From the NCBI GenBank assembly GCA_019246455.1, contig JAFAQJ010000179.1, positions 1 to 6,797 on the forward strand: DNA of 6,797 nt, written 5' to 3'. How positions within the stretch are numbered: position 1 is the stretch's first letter; the number at the start of each line of letters is the position of its first letter. Source of the stretch: Pseudolabrys sp. Lineage in GTDB: Bacteria > Pseudomonadota > Alphaproteobacteria > Rhizobiales > Xanthobacteraceae. Below, in pieces: positions 1 to 5,660 of the stretch. A program made the translations under genes and the position numbers. The notes below the pieces were generated by a model, which was not told the DNA's origin, did no database searches, and worked only from the letters and a program-made list of their open reading frames with translations.

Positions 1-252
1 CGCATCAAGGGTGCGCAGGACCTGACGGTCGCCAAGCTCAATGAGATGGCGTGCGAGCAGGTTGAGGTCGCGGGCGTGCCGTTCGTCGGTTTCGTCGCCA
101 ACAAGGGCCCGAACGGCGCCGCCGCCAACTATTCGTTCGTGCTGCGCGGTTACGTGCGGCATTGGCTCGGCAATGTCTGGAGCGAATTCGATCAGGTCAA
201 GCTGATGGACCTGGTCGCGCCGAAGGATGCCGTGCAGGCCGCCGCGAGCTGA
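1..252 (+). CDS. C-terminal fragment of an unrecognised protein
   Basis: The open frame runs in from the left edge and ends at TGA 250-252, giving the last 83 residues of a protein whose start lies outside the window. An internal ATG at 46 is probably not the start, because the same frame stays open and codes plausibly back to base 1. The fragment has a hydrophobic stretch (VAGVPFVGFVA) followed by a small-residue turn (KGPNGAAANYSF), an aromatic segment (YVRHWLGNVWSEF) and an Ala-rich tail. I do not recognise the family and assign no function. The next gene starts 29 bases downstream on the same strand with no terminator between, so the two are probably co-transcribed. Coding is well supported by third-position G/C bias; identity is unknown. 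Confidence 0.75.
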   Translation, partial: RIKGAQDLTVAKLNEMACEQVEVAGVPFVGFVANKGPNGAAANYSFVLRGYVRHWLGNVWSEFDQVKLMDLVAPKDAVQAAAS

Positions 253-281
253 CCCGCGGCCGCAGCGTCAGGCGGGTTGCG

Positions 282-998
282 ATGTCGCTGCCTAGTTTCA
301 TCACCATCGTTGCATCGCCGCGGCCGCATGTCGGCAAGACGCTAATCGCGCGCATGCTGGCGGATTACCACCTCAGCGGCGAACGAAAAGTTCAGGCGTT
401 TGATCTCAATGCGCGTGATGCTGCGCTCACGGCGTTCCAGCCACGGCACGCGCATCTTTCCGATATCGAAGACATCAAAGGCCAGATGGCGCTGTTCGAT
501 GCGCTAGTCGCCGAAGACGACATCTACAAAGTTGTCGACCTCGGCCACGAGGCATTCGAGAAGTTTTTCCTGATCGCTCAGGACATTCGTTTCGCCGACG
601 AGGCAAGGCGGCGCGGATTGGCGCCGGTCATCCTCTACGTCGCAAGCCCGGACGCCGCATCGGTCGAGGCCTATGCGGCGTTGGTGCGACTGTTTCCGGT
701 GGCGGTGATCGTGCCGGTCCACAACGAAATCCTCGGGCCGGCCCAGCATCGCGACAAGTTTCCGCCGCACGGCAAGGGCGCGCAGCTTCTGCATCTGCCG
801 CTGCTCGCGCCGGGCTTGCGCCGCACCATCGAACAGCGCCCTTTCTCTTTCATCGAAACCGCGGGCTCGGCCGGGCCGGAAATCCCGCTCGATGTCAGCA
901 TCGAACTGCAACGCTGGATGCGTAAACTTTTTCTCGAATTTCGCGAACTCGAATTGCGCGTGTTGATGGCCGACTTGACCTCGTCGATTCAGCGGTAA
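282..998 (+). CDS. ParA/MinD-like P-loop NTPase with atypical Walker A
   Basis: This 238-residue protein has the layout of the SIMIBI (ParA/MinD/Mrp) class of P-loop NTPases. A beta strand (FITIVAS, residues 6-12) runs into a Walker A-like loop RPHVGKT (14-20). A Walker A'-like Asp follows (D41, in QAFDLNARD), and a Walker B-like strand KVVDLG lies at 83-88. Classical ParA proteins read KGGVGKT, so here the signature lysine aligns with R14 and the two glycines with P15 and H16, while G18, K19 and T20 are kept. The C-terminal third is helical and rich in Arg, Glu and Leu (about 203-232). ATG 282 is preferred over an in-frame start at 162 because AGGCGG lies 6 bases upstream and the earlier start would overlap the preceding gene by 91 bases. 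No ParB, Min or flagellar partner is visible. It could act in positioning, conjugation or regulation; the substrate and cargo are unknown. Confidence 0.72.
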   Translation: MSLPSFITIVASPRPHVGKTLIARMLADYHLSGERKVQAFDLNARDAALTAFQPRHAHLSDIEDIKGQMALFDALVAEDDIYKVVDLGHEAFEKFFLIAQDIRFADEARRRGLAPVILYVASPDAASVEAYAALVRLFPVAVIVPVHNEILGPAQHRDKFPPHGKGAQLLHLPLLAPGLRRTIEQRPFSFIETAGSAGPEIPLDVSIELQRWMRKLFLEFRELELRVLMADLTSSIQR

Positions 999-1022
999 CG
1001 AGTTCCGGCTTTTCGAAAATTG

Positions 1023-1085
1023 TTCCGGTTCCGCCAACGCAAAAAACACCGTGGACCCAGCGGCTTCGATCGTGAGGAACCGGAA
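1023..1085. repeat. 10-bp inverted repeat pair (TTCCGGTTCC / GGAACCGGAA)
   Basis: TTCCGGTTCC at 1023-1032 is the exact reverse complement of GGAACCGGAA at 1076-1085, with 43 bases between the arms. A third TTCCGG half-site lies at 1003-1008, twenty bases before the first arm. The repeats lie between the NTPase gene and the 33-codon gene. They could bind a dimeric regulator at two sites or form a long-loop stem in RNA. No T-run follows, so this is not an intrinsic terminator. The match is visible in the sequence; any function is inference. Confidence 0.45.
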
Positions 1086-1112
1086 GTCTCCGAGCGCGTT
1101 GTCAGGCCCGGA

Positions 1113-1129
1113 CCTCCCCGCCGGGGAGG
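1113..1129 (+). promoter_or_regulatory. GC hairpin in the leader of the 33-codon gene
   Basis: CCTCCCC (1113-1119) and GGGGAGG (1123-1129) form a perfect 7-bp stem with the 3-base loop GCC. It ends 10 bases before the AAGGAGG ribosome binding site at 1140-1146. The left arm contains CCTCC, complementary both to the right arm and to the real SD, so two exclusive pairings exist: the local hairpin, which leaves the SD free, or a weaker 5-bp pairing that covers it. No T-run follows the hairpin, so it is not a terminator. It may stabilise or control the leader of the small gene; this is inferred from the sequence only. Confidence 0.4.
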
Positions 1130-1153
1130 CGCGAGAAACAAGGAGGCTGTGCC

Positions 1154-1255
1154 ATGTGGATCGCGCTCTTTACCACGACCCTAGCCCTCGCCATTGCCGT
1201 GAGCGTCGCGGCTGTGATGATGGAAAAGGCCAACGGCGAGAAGGCTCACTCCTAA
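1154..1255 (+). CDS. 33-residue single-span membrane protein (small ORF)
   Basis: ATG 1154 opens a 33-codon frame ending at TAA 1253-1255. A perfect SD, AAGGAGG (1140-1146), lies 7 bases upstream, the best ribosome binding site of any + strand gene here except RidA. The product begins MWIALFTTTLALAIAVSVAA and stays hydrophobic to about residue 23, which is one transmembrane helix rich in Ala, Val, Leu and Thr. A short hydrophilic tail with E24, K25, E29, K30 and H32 follows. There is no basic N-terminus before the helix and no AxA-type cleavage site with mature domain, so it reads as a membrane-anchored miniprotein and not as an exported one. An intrinsic terminator begins 24 bases after the stop, so the gene is a self-contained short transcript end. 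I do not recognise a family. It might modulate a membrane complex, as other one-span small proteins do; the role is unknown. Confidence 0.75.
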   Translation: MWIALFTTTLALAIAVSVAAVMMEKANGEKAHS

Positions 1256-1278
1256 GCTTCTGTCTGTAAGCGGATCCT

Positions 1279-1310
1279 GGGCGGCCCCGAGCGGGCCGCC
1301 CTTTTTCTTT
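1279..1310 (+). terminator. Strong intrinsic (Rho-independent) terminator
   Basis: GGGCGGCCC (1279-1287) pairs perfectly with GGGCCGCCC (1293-1301) around the 5-base loop CGAGC, and the 9-bp all-GC stem is followed directly by TTTTTCTTT (1302-1310). This is a textbook intrinsic terminator for + strand transcription. It lies 24 bases after the stop of the 33-codon gene and 36 bases before the MFS transporter start, so it ends the upstream transcript and implies that the transporter has its own promoter. Confidence 0.92.
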
Positions 1311-1311
1311 G

Positions 1312-1317
1312 TATAAG
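1312..1317 (+). promoter_or_regulatory. Possible -10 element (TATAAG) for the MFS gene
   Basis: TATAAG matches five of six bases of the sigma-70 -10 consensus and starts 2 bases after the terminator T-tract. A start site about 7 bases further on would give a leader of roughly 20 bases ending at ATG 1346. No good -35 is present, because that position falls inside the terminator stem. It is offered because the strong terminator upstream requires a promoter in this short gap, or else read-through. Confidence 0.3.
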
Positions 1318-1345
1318 CGGTCGCGAACGGGTGAGGGGGGCGTGC

Positions 1346-2587
1346 ATGGGCGGGCTGCTGCTGTCGCGGCGTTTCGCACCGCTGTTCGGTTGCCAGTTCT
1401 TTTCGGCCTTCAACGACAATTTTCTGAAAACCGCGCTGGTATTCCTGATCCTGTTTGGGAGCAAAGATGGCAGCGACGCGCTGATCACGAGCGCAAGCGC
1501 GGTATTCATCGCGCCGTATTTCTTTCTGTCCGGTTTGGGCGGCGAACTGGCCGACCGTCACGACAAGGCGCGCGTGGCGCAGTGGTTGAAATTCGTCGAG
1601 ATATTCGTCGCGGCAGCGGCAGTGGCGGGATTTCTGCTGGCGTCGGTCGCGGTGCTGTTCGTGGCCCTCGCCGGCTTTGGCGTGATCGCCTCGCTGTTCG
1701 GCCCAATCAAATACGGCATTCTGCCGGATCATTTGCGGCGCGAGCAGTTGCCGTCGGCCAATGCGTTGGTCGAGGGCGCAACCTTCATCGCGATCCTCAC
1801 CGGCACGATCGTCGGCGGGCTCGCCGGCACCGACATTCTGACCTGCGCCCTGGTGATGCTGTTTGCTCTGCTATGCTGGCTGTGCGCGCTGCTGATCCCG
1901 CCGAGCGGTATTGGCGCTCCGCATCTCGAGGTGTCGGCGAATATTCTGCGCTCGACCGTGGCGATGATCACTCACCTGCGCGGCGACGCGAGGCTGTGGT
2001 GGGGCGCCTGGGTGACGAGCTGGTTCTGGGCGGTCGGCATCGTCGCGCTCGCTTTGCTGCCGCCGCTGGTGAAACGATTGATCGGCGGCGACGAACACAC
2101 GGTAACAGCCTATCTCGCGATCTTCTCGATTGCGGTCGGCGCCGGTTCGGCGCTGGCTGCGATCATCGCCCGGGGCCGCATTGTGTTGCGCACGACGATG
2201 GTCGGCGCGGTTTTAATGGCGGTGTTTTGCCTCGATCTGGGCTGGATGTTGGACGGCCAAATGCCCGTGTCGTTCGGTGCTGTGGAGGTTCTTTCTTCCG
2301 CCATGGGGTTTCGCGCCGCCATCGATCTCGCTGGTCTCGCGGTGGGCGGCGGGCTGTTCATTGTGCCGGCGTTTGCCGCGATCCAGGCGTGGTCGCCGGC
2401 GGCTTACCGGGCGCGTACTGTCGCAGCTGCCAATGTATTGAACGCCGCCGCTATGACTCTCGCGACGGTCATGACCGCCGTCGCGCAAAAGGCCGGTGTC
2501 ACGATCCCGCAACTGTTTCTGACGATCGGCGGGCTTGGGCTTTTCGTCGCCCTCGCGGTCTGGCGCACGACGCCACGCGATTCATGA
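1346..2587 (+). CDS. LplT-like MFS transporter (lysophospholipid transporter type)
   Basis: The 413-residue product is an integral membrane protein of the major facilitator superfamily with about 12 hydrophobic segments across its length. The N-terminal FFSAFNDNFLKTAL (18-31), the MFS motif A-like loop GELADRHDKARV (66-77) and FGPIKYGILPDHL (118-130) followed by NALVEGATF (139-147) resemble LplT and the MFS domain of Aas-type acyl-ACP phospholipid O-acyltransferases. Those proteins flip lysophospholipids across the inner membrane for re-acylation. ATG 1346 is chosen over GTG 1331 because GAGGGGGG (1333-1340) lies 5 bases upstream of it and the GTG has no SD. Aas-type proteins often continue into PlsC and AMP-ligase domains, but this one stops after the transporter domain and neither partner lies nearby. 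The family assignment is firm; the lysophospholipid substrate is inferred. Confidence 0.85.
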   Translation: MGGLLLSRRFAPLFGCQFFSAFNDNFLKTALVFLILFGSKDGSDALITSASAVFIAPYFFLSGLGGELADRHDKARVAQWLKFVEIFVAAAAVAGFLLASVAVLFVALAGFGVIASLFGPIKYGILPDHLRREQLPSANALVEGATFIAILTGTIVGGLAGTDILTCALVMLFALLCWLCALLIPPSGIGAPHLEVSANILRSTVAMITHLRGDARLWWGAWVTSWFWAVGIVALALLPPLVKRLIGGDEHTVTAYLAIFSIAVGAGSALAAIIARGRIVLRTTMVGAVLMAVFCLDLGWMLDGQMPVSFGAVEVLSSAMGFRAAIDLAGLAVGGGLFIVPAFAAIQAWSPAAYRARTVAAANVLNAAAMTLATVMTAVAQKAGVTIPQLFLTIGGLGLFVALAVWRTTPRDS

Positions 2588-2604
2588 CCGAAGGTCACTT
2601 TTTT
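2585..2604 (+). terminator. Weak terminator-like hairpin made from two opposing stop codons
   Basis: TGACC (2585-2589) pairs with GGTCA (2593-2597) around the loop GAA and is followed by C and six T (2599-2604). The left arm contains the TGA stop of the MFS gene and the right arm contains the complement of the TGA stop of the lyase gene. A 5-bp stem is short for an efficient terminator, but the T-run favours termination of + strand transcripts before they run into the antisense of the lyase. Confidence 0.45.
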
Positions 2605-3944
2605 CGCAGCTTGATCGCGCGATCCACCATTTCGCCAGCAACCCCAAGATAATTCGCGGGGTCGCACAGCGCGTCGATCTCCTTGCGCGACAGGTGTTTG
2701 ACGATCTCATTGTTCTCCGCGAGCAGCTCGTTGAGCGGACGGCCCGTCGCCACCACCTGGCGGCAGATATCGTAGACCAGATCGTGCGCGTAATTGCGCC
2801 CGAGATAGGGACCGAGCCCCATCATCACGGCCTCCGAGACGATGAGCCCTTTGGTGATGCCGAGGTTGTCGCGCATCTTCTTTTCGTTCACTTGCAAGCC
2901 GGCGGTGAGAAATTTCGTCTGCGCCAGCGCACCGGCCGACAGCATGAAGATTTCCGGTAGCACGATCCACTCGATCTCCCAGGGGCCGGTGGAGCGCTCG
3001 TGGTCCTCGACCTGCGCTTCGAGCAGCGCCGCGACGTGCTGCTTCACCACCGCCGACTGCGCGGTGATGTAGACCGACGAGATCGGGTTGCGTTTCTGCG
3101 GCATGGTCGACGATGAGCCGCGGCCTTCATGGAACGGCTCGTACACTTCCTCGACTTCGGTCTGCATCATCAGCTTCACGTCGAACGCAATCTTGGCGCA
3201 GGAACCGGTGACGAGGCCGAGGAAACAGCCGACCTCGGCGATGCGGTCGCGCACCGTATGCCAGGAAATCTCCGGCTGGCCGAGCTTGAGTTCCTTCATC
3301 AGCGCGGCCTGGCATTTCAGGCCCTGCTTGCCGAGCGATGACAGTGTGCCGGCGGCGCCGCCGAATTCGCCGACCTCGACCCTCGGCCGCAGCTGTTTGA
3401 GGCGCTCGCGGTGGCGCTCGAAAGCGGCGAGCATCGTCGCCATCTTGTAGCCGAAGGTGATCGGCACCGCCTGCTGGAGGTTGCTGCGGCCGGCCATCGG
3501 CGTGTTGCGGTAACGCTTCGCGAGCCGCGCGAGGTTGTCGCAGATCGCCTTGAGGTCGGCCTCGATCAGATCGAGCGCGTCACGGATTTGGAGAATAGTT
3601 GCGGTGTCGGTGATGTCCTGTGTGGTCGCACCCCAATGCGACCATTCCCCTAGACCGTTCTTGCACAACTTCACAAGCTGCTGGACGACCGGGAGCACCG
3701 GATAGCCGATCTTCTCGGTCTTGGTTTTCAGCTCGGCAAAATCGTACTCGTCAGCCTTGCAGTGCTTGACGATCTCAGCCGCGGCGTTCTTCGGGATGAT
3801 CTTGAGCTTGGCCTGCGCGCGCGCCAGCGCCGCCTCGAAGTCGAGATATTTCTGCACGCGGGTTTCGTCCGACCATACCTTGCGCATCGCGTCGGTGGTG
3901 AAGACGTCACGGAAAATCGCGGAATCGAGGATCGTCGACGGCAT
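2595..3944 (-). CDS. Fumarase/aspartase-superfamily lyase (PurB/PcaB-like)
   Basis: The 449-residue protein belongs to the superfamily of adenylosuccinate lyase, argininosuccinate lyase, fumarase and 3-carboxy-cis,cis-muconate cycloisomerase, which form mostly helical homotetramers with shared active sites. The three conserved regions are HWGATTQDI (103-111), AGRSNLQQA (151-159) and the signature loop SSSTMPQKRNP (277-287) carrying the catalytic Ser. HERSTGPWEIEW (315-326) is more PcaB-like than PurB-like. Adenylosuccinate lyases have His in the second region (TH-x-Q); here it is Asn155, which argues against a purine role. The frame extends to a TTG at 3950, but ATG 3944 is chosen because AAGGAG (3956-3951) lies exactly 6 bases upstream and would abut the TTG. 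It is divergent from RidA and probably acts on a small-molecule substrate by beta-elimination or cycloisomerisation; the substrate is unknown. Confidence 0.87.
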   Translation of the reverse strand: MPSTILDSAIFRDVFTTDAMRKVWSDETRVQKYLDFEAALARAQAKLKIIPKNAAAEIVKHCKADEYDFAELKTKTEKIGYPVLPVVQQLVKLCKNGLGEWSHWGATTQDITDTATILQIRDALDLIEADLKAICDNLARLAKRYRNTPMAGRSNLQQAVPITFGYKMATMLAAFERHRERLKQLRPRVEVGEFGGAAGTLSSLGKQGLKCQAALMKELKLGQPEISWHTVRDRIAEVGCFLGLVTGSCAKIAFDVKLMMQTEVEEVYEPFHEGRGSSSTMPQKRNPISSVYITAQSAVVKQHVAALLEAQVEDHERSTGPWEIEWIVLPEIFMLSAGALAQTKFLTAGLQVNEKKMRDNLGITKGLIVSEAVMMGLGPYLGRNYAHDLVYDICRQVVATGRPLNELLAENNEIVKHLSRKEIDALCDPANYLGVAGEMVDRAIKLRKK

Positions 3945-3978
3945 AGCCAACTCCTTAGATGTGCCCGTTTAACCGCGC

Positions 3979-3990
3979 TTGCGCGCGCAA
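3979..3990. promoter_or_regulatory. 12-bp perfect palindrome in the divergent promoter region
   Basis: TTGCGCGCGCAA is its own reverse complement. It lies in the 88 bases between the divergent lyase (start 3944) and RidA (start 4033) genes, near the middle of the region that must hold both promoters. That is the expected place for an operator of a dimeric regulator controlling both directions. On the minus strand, TTGCAT and TTAAAC, 17 bases apart, flank the palindrome and make a weak -35/-10 pair. No regulator gene is visible in the window. Confidence 0.45.
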
Positions 3991-4032
3991 TGCAATCGGG
4001 ACCAACATGCGCGCCGACAGGGGAGGCCAGTG

Positions 4033-4491
4033 ATGAACGTCATGACCAAGGCGGCGCGCGATTTCAGGCTCGACCCGGTGCATCCAAAGCCGGAGGAAGC
4101 GCACACTATGCCTTACGCGCCGGCGGTGCGAATCGTTGGTGCCTGCGACCTCATGTTTCTATCGGGCGCGACACCGTCCCCGCTCTACCACCAACATCCG
4201 CATATCGATGCCGAGCACGTGCACCCGCACAGCATCGAGGAGCAGACCACAAGAGCAATGGAAGCGATCAAGTCCATTCTGGATAAGACCGGTGCGAGTT
4301 GGCGTGACGTCATCAAGGTGACGAAATATCTCACCGATTTCCGCGACGCCGATGCGATGCATGCGACGATGGCGGGGTATTTTGGCGACTGGCGTCCGGC
4401 CTCGACAACCGTCTGCATCAACCAGCTCTCGTCGCCGGGCGCGCGGATCGAGCTCGACATGATCGTGGCGCTGCCGAAAAGCGCGAAATAA
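4033..4491 (+). CDS. RidA (YjgF/YER057c/UK114) family protein lacking the key arginine
   Basis: The 152-residue protein has the RidA (chorismate-mutase-like) fold, a trimer with active sites at subunit interfaces. Family hallmarks are MFLSGATP (41-48), the helix EEQTTRAMEAIKSIL (69-83), KTGASWRDVIKVTKYLTD (85-102), and the C-terminal strands with ARIELDMIVAL (137-147). Canonical RidA hydrolyses reactive imines and enamines with an Arg in the motif PARS; here the segment reads RPASTTV (121-127), so that Arg aligns with Ser124. The Glu of the last strand is kept (Glu140). ATG 4033 is chosen over an upstream in-frame ATG at 3979 because GGGGAGG (4020-4026) lies 6 bases before it. It overlaps the M24 gene at TAATG. 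Arg-less Rid subgroups are not expected to have the canonical deaminase activity, so the reaction is open. Confidence 0.87.
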   Translation: MNVMTKAARDFRLDPVHPKPEEAHTMPYAPAVRIVGACDLMFLSGATPSPLYHQHPHIDAEHVHPHSIEEQTTRAMEAIKSILDKTGASWRDVIKVTKYLTDFRDADAMHATMAGYFGDWRPASTTVCINQLSSPGARIELDMIVALPKSAK

Positions 4492-5660
4492 TGCGGTCCG
4501 CGCATTTGGCCCGCCTGATCGAGGCGGACTATCCGCGTTTCTCGGACGCCGAGATGGCGCGACGCCGCGTTGCAATGGAAGCGCTGCTCGCGGAAGCGGA
4601 TTGCAATCATCTGATTTTTTGTGGTGCCAATCGCGTCGGGTCGGCGGTGCAATGGCTGACGCAATGGCCGGTGACGGCCGAAGCGGTCGGCGTTTTTTCG
4701 CCAGGCGTGCCGGACACGTTGTTCGTGCAATACGTTAATCACGGGCCGCTGGCGCGGATGCTGGCGGACAAGGCCGATGTCGCGTGGGGCGGCGATTCGT
4801 CGATTGCCTCTGCCATCGACATTCTGAAGAAACGCGGCGTCAAACAGGGGCGCGTCGCTTACGTCGGACCGTTGAGCGCAGATCAGCACGCCGCACTGTT
4901 GACGATGTTTGGCGCGCCGAAGAATCTAAATCGCGCTTACACGCGCTTGCGCCAGGTGAAGTCGGGCGAAGAAATAGACTGGATGCGGATCGGCGCATAT
5001 TTCTCCGATCTCGGCATGATAGCGCTGCGTGACAACTTGAAACCCGGGATCAACGAGCGCGAACTCGGCAACGCAATCGAGCGCGCGTATGTCGGCAAGG
5101 GCGGCACGACCGGCATCCATTACATCGGCGCGACACCAATGAGCTCGCCGCGCGTCGGCGTGCCGCGGCAGTTTCAGTCGCCGCGCAAGATTGAAAAAGG
5201 CGATGCGGTGACGGCGGAGATCACCGCGATGTTCTGGGATCATCCAGGGCAGGTGCTGCGGACTTTTGCGGTGAGGGAGTCGCCGAATGCGCTCTATCGC
5301 GATCTGCATGCTGCCGCCGACGCGGCGTTCGGGGCGATCTGCCAGGTGCTCAAAGCGGGTGCGACGCCACAGCAGGTGATCGAGGCCTCAGGCGTGATTG
5401 AAGACGCCGGCTTCACCATCATTGACGACCTTCTGCACGGCTATGGCGGCGGGTACCTGCCGCCGATTTTAGGCTGCAAGAGCCGGCCGTCCGGACCCGT
5501 GTCGACAGAACCGTTTCGCGCCGGGCAGGTCGTCGTGGTGCAACCCAACGTCGTCACGAAAGACGGGACGGCCGGCGTTCAGATCGGCGAGATGCTGCTG
5601 ATTACCGAGAGCGGCATCGATTGTTTCCACGCGATGCCGCGTGGGTTCCACGTTATATGA
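4491..5660 (+). CDS. M24-family (creatinase/aminopeptidase P fold) protein, degenerate metal site
   Basis: The 389-residue protein has the two-domain plan of the family: an N-terminal creatinase-like domain (about 1-150) and a C-terminal pita-bread domain (about 155-385) that opens with LRQVKSGEEIDWMR (153-166). Metallopeptidases of this fold bind two metals through Asp, Asp, His, Glu and Glu. The matching positions here appear to be Glu243 (in VTAEIT), Gln254 (in GQVLRTF), His316 (in LLHGYGGGY), Gln351 (in VVVVQPNV) and Gly366 (in GVQIGE), so at most His and one acidic ligand survive. That resembles metal-independent creatinase more than Xaa-Pro peptidases. The start ATG shares its A with the RidA stop (TAATG) and lacks an SD, so translation is probably coupled. 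Substrate unknown; an amidine or C-N hydrolase of a small molecule is the best guess. Confidence 0.85.
   Translation: MRSAHLARLIEADYPRFSDAEMARRRVAMEALLAEADCNHLIFCGANRVGSAVQWLTQWPVTAEAVGVFSPGVPDTLFVQYVNHGPLARMLADKADVAWGGDSSIASAIDILKKRGVKQGRVAYVGPLSADQHAALLTMFGAPKNLNRAYTRLRQVKSGEEIDWMRIGAYFSDLGMIALRDNLKPGINERELGNAIERAYVGKGGTTGIHYIGATPMSSPRVGVPRQFQSPRKIEKGDAVTAEITAMFWDHPGQVLRTFAVRESPNALYRDLHAAADAAFGAICQVLKAGATPQQVIEASGVIEDAGFTIIDDLLHGYGGGYLPPILGCKSRPSGPVSTEPFRAGQVVVVQPNVVTKDGTAGVQIGEMLLITESGIDCFHAMPRGFHVI

Noticed and set aside
1010..1019. TTTTCGAAAA palindrome after the NTPase stop as a terminator
   Set aside because: It is an AT-rich 10-bp palindrome with no loop, no GC stem and no following T-run, so it does not form a terminator hairpin. 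It could be chance.
504..1049. 181-codon minus-strand frame opposite the NTPase gene
   Set aside because: It is antisense to a better-supported gene with P-loop motifs, is rich in Arg, His and Gln in the manner of GC-rich shadow frames, and has no recognisable domain.
1051..1269. 72-codon frame starting GTG across the hairpin and the small gene
   Set aside because: It has no SD, an arginine-rich composition and no hydrophobic or domain pattern. The overlapping 33-codon frame has a perfect SD and a clean transmembrane helix.
1309..2652. 447-codon + strand frame overlapping the MFS gene
   Set aside because: It is Arg- and Gly-rich shadow coding with no membrane segments or motifs, while the other frame encodes a clear 12-span transporter. 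Its length reflects high GC, not selection.
2595..3944. Calling the lyase purB (purine biosynthesis)
   Set aside because: The catalytic His position is Asn155, and the neighbours are catabolic-type genes with no purine gene in view, so no gene symbol was assigned.
3945..3950. TTG start two codons upstream for the lyase
   Set aside because: The AAGGAG site is directly adjacent to this TTG, leaving no spacing, but sits at the ideal 6 bases from ATG 3944.
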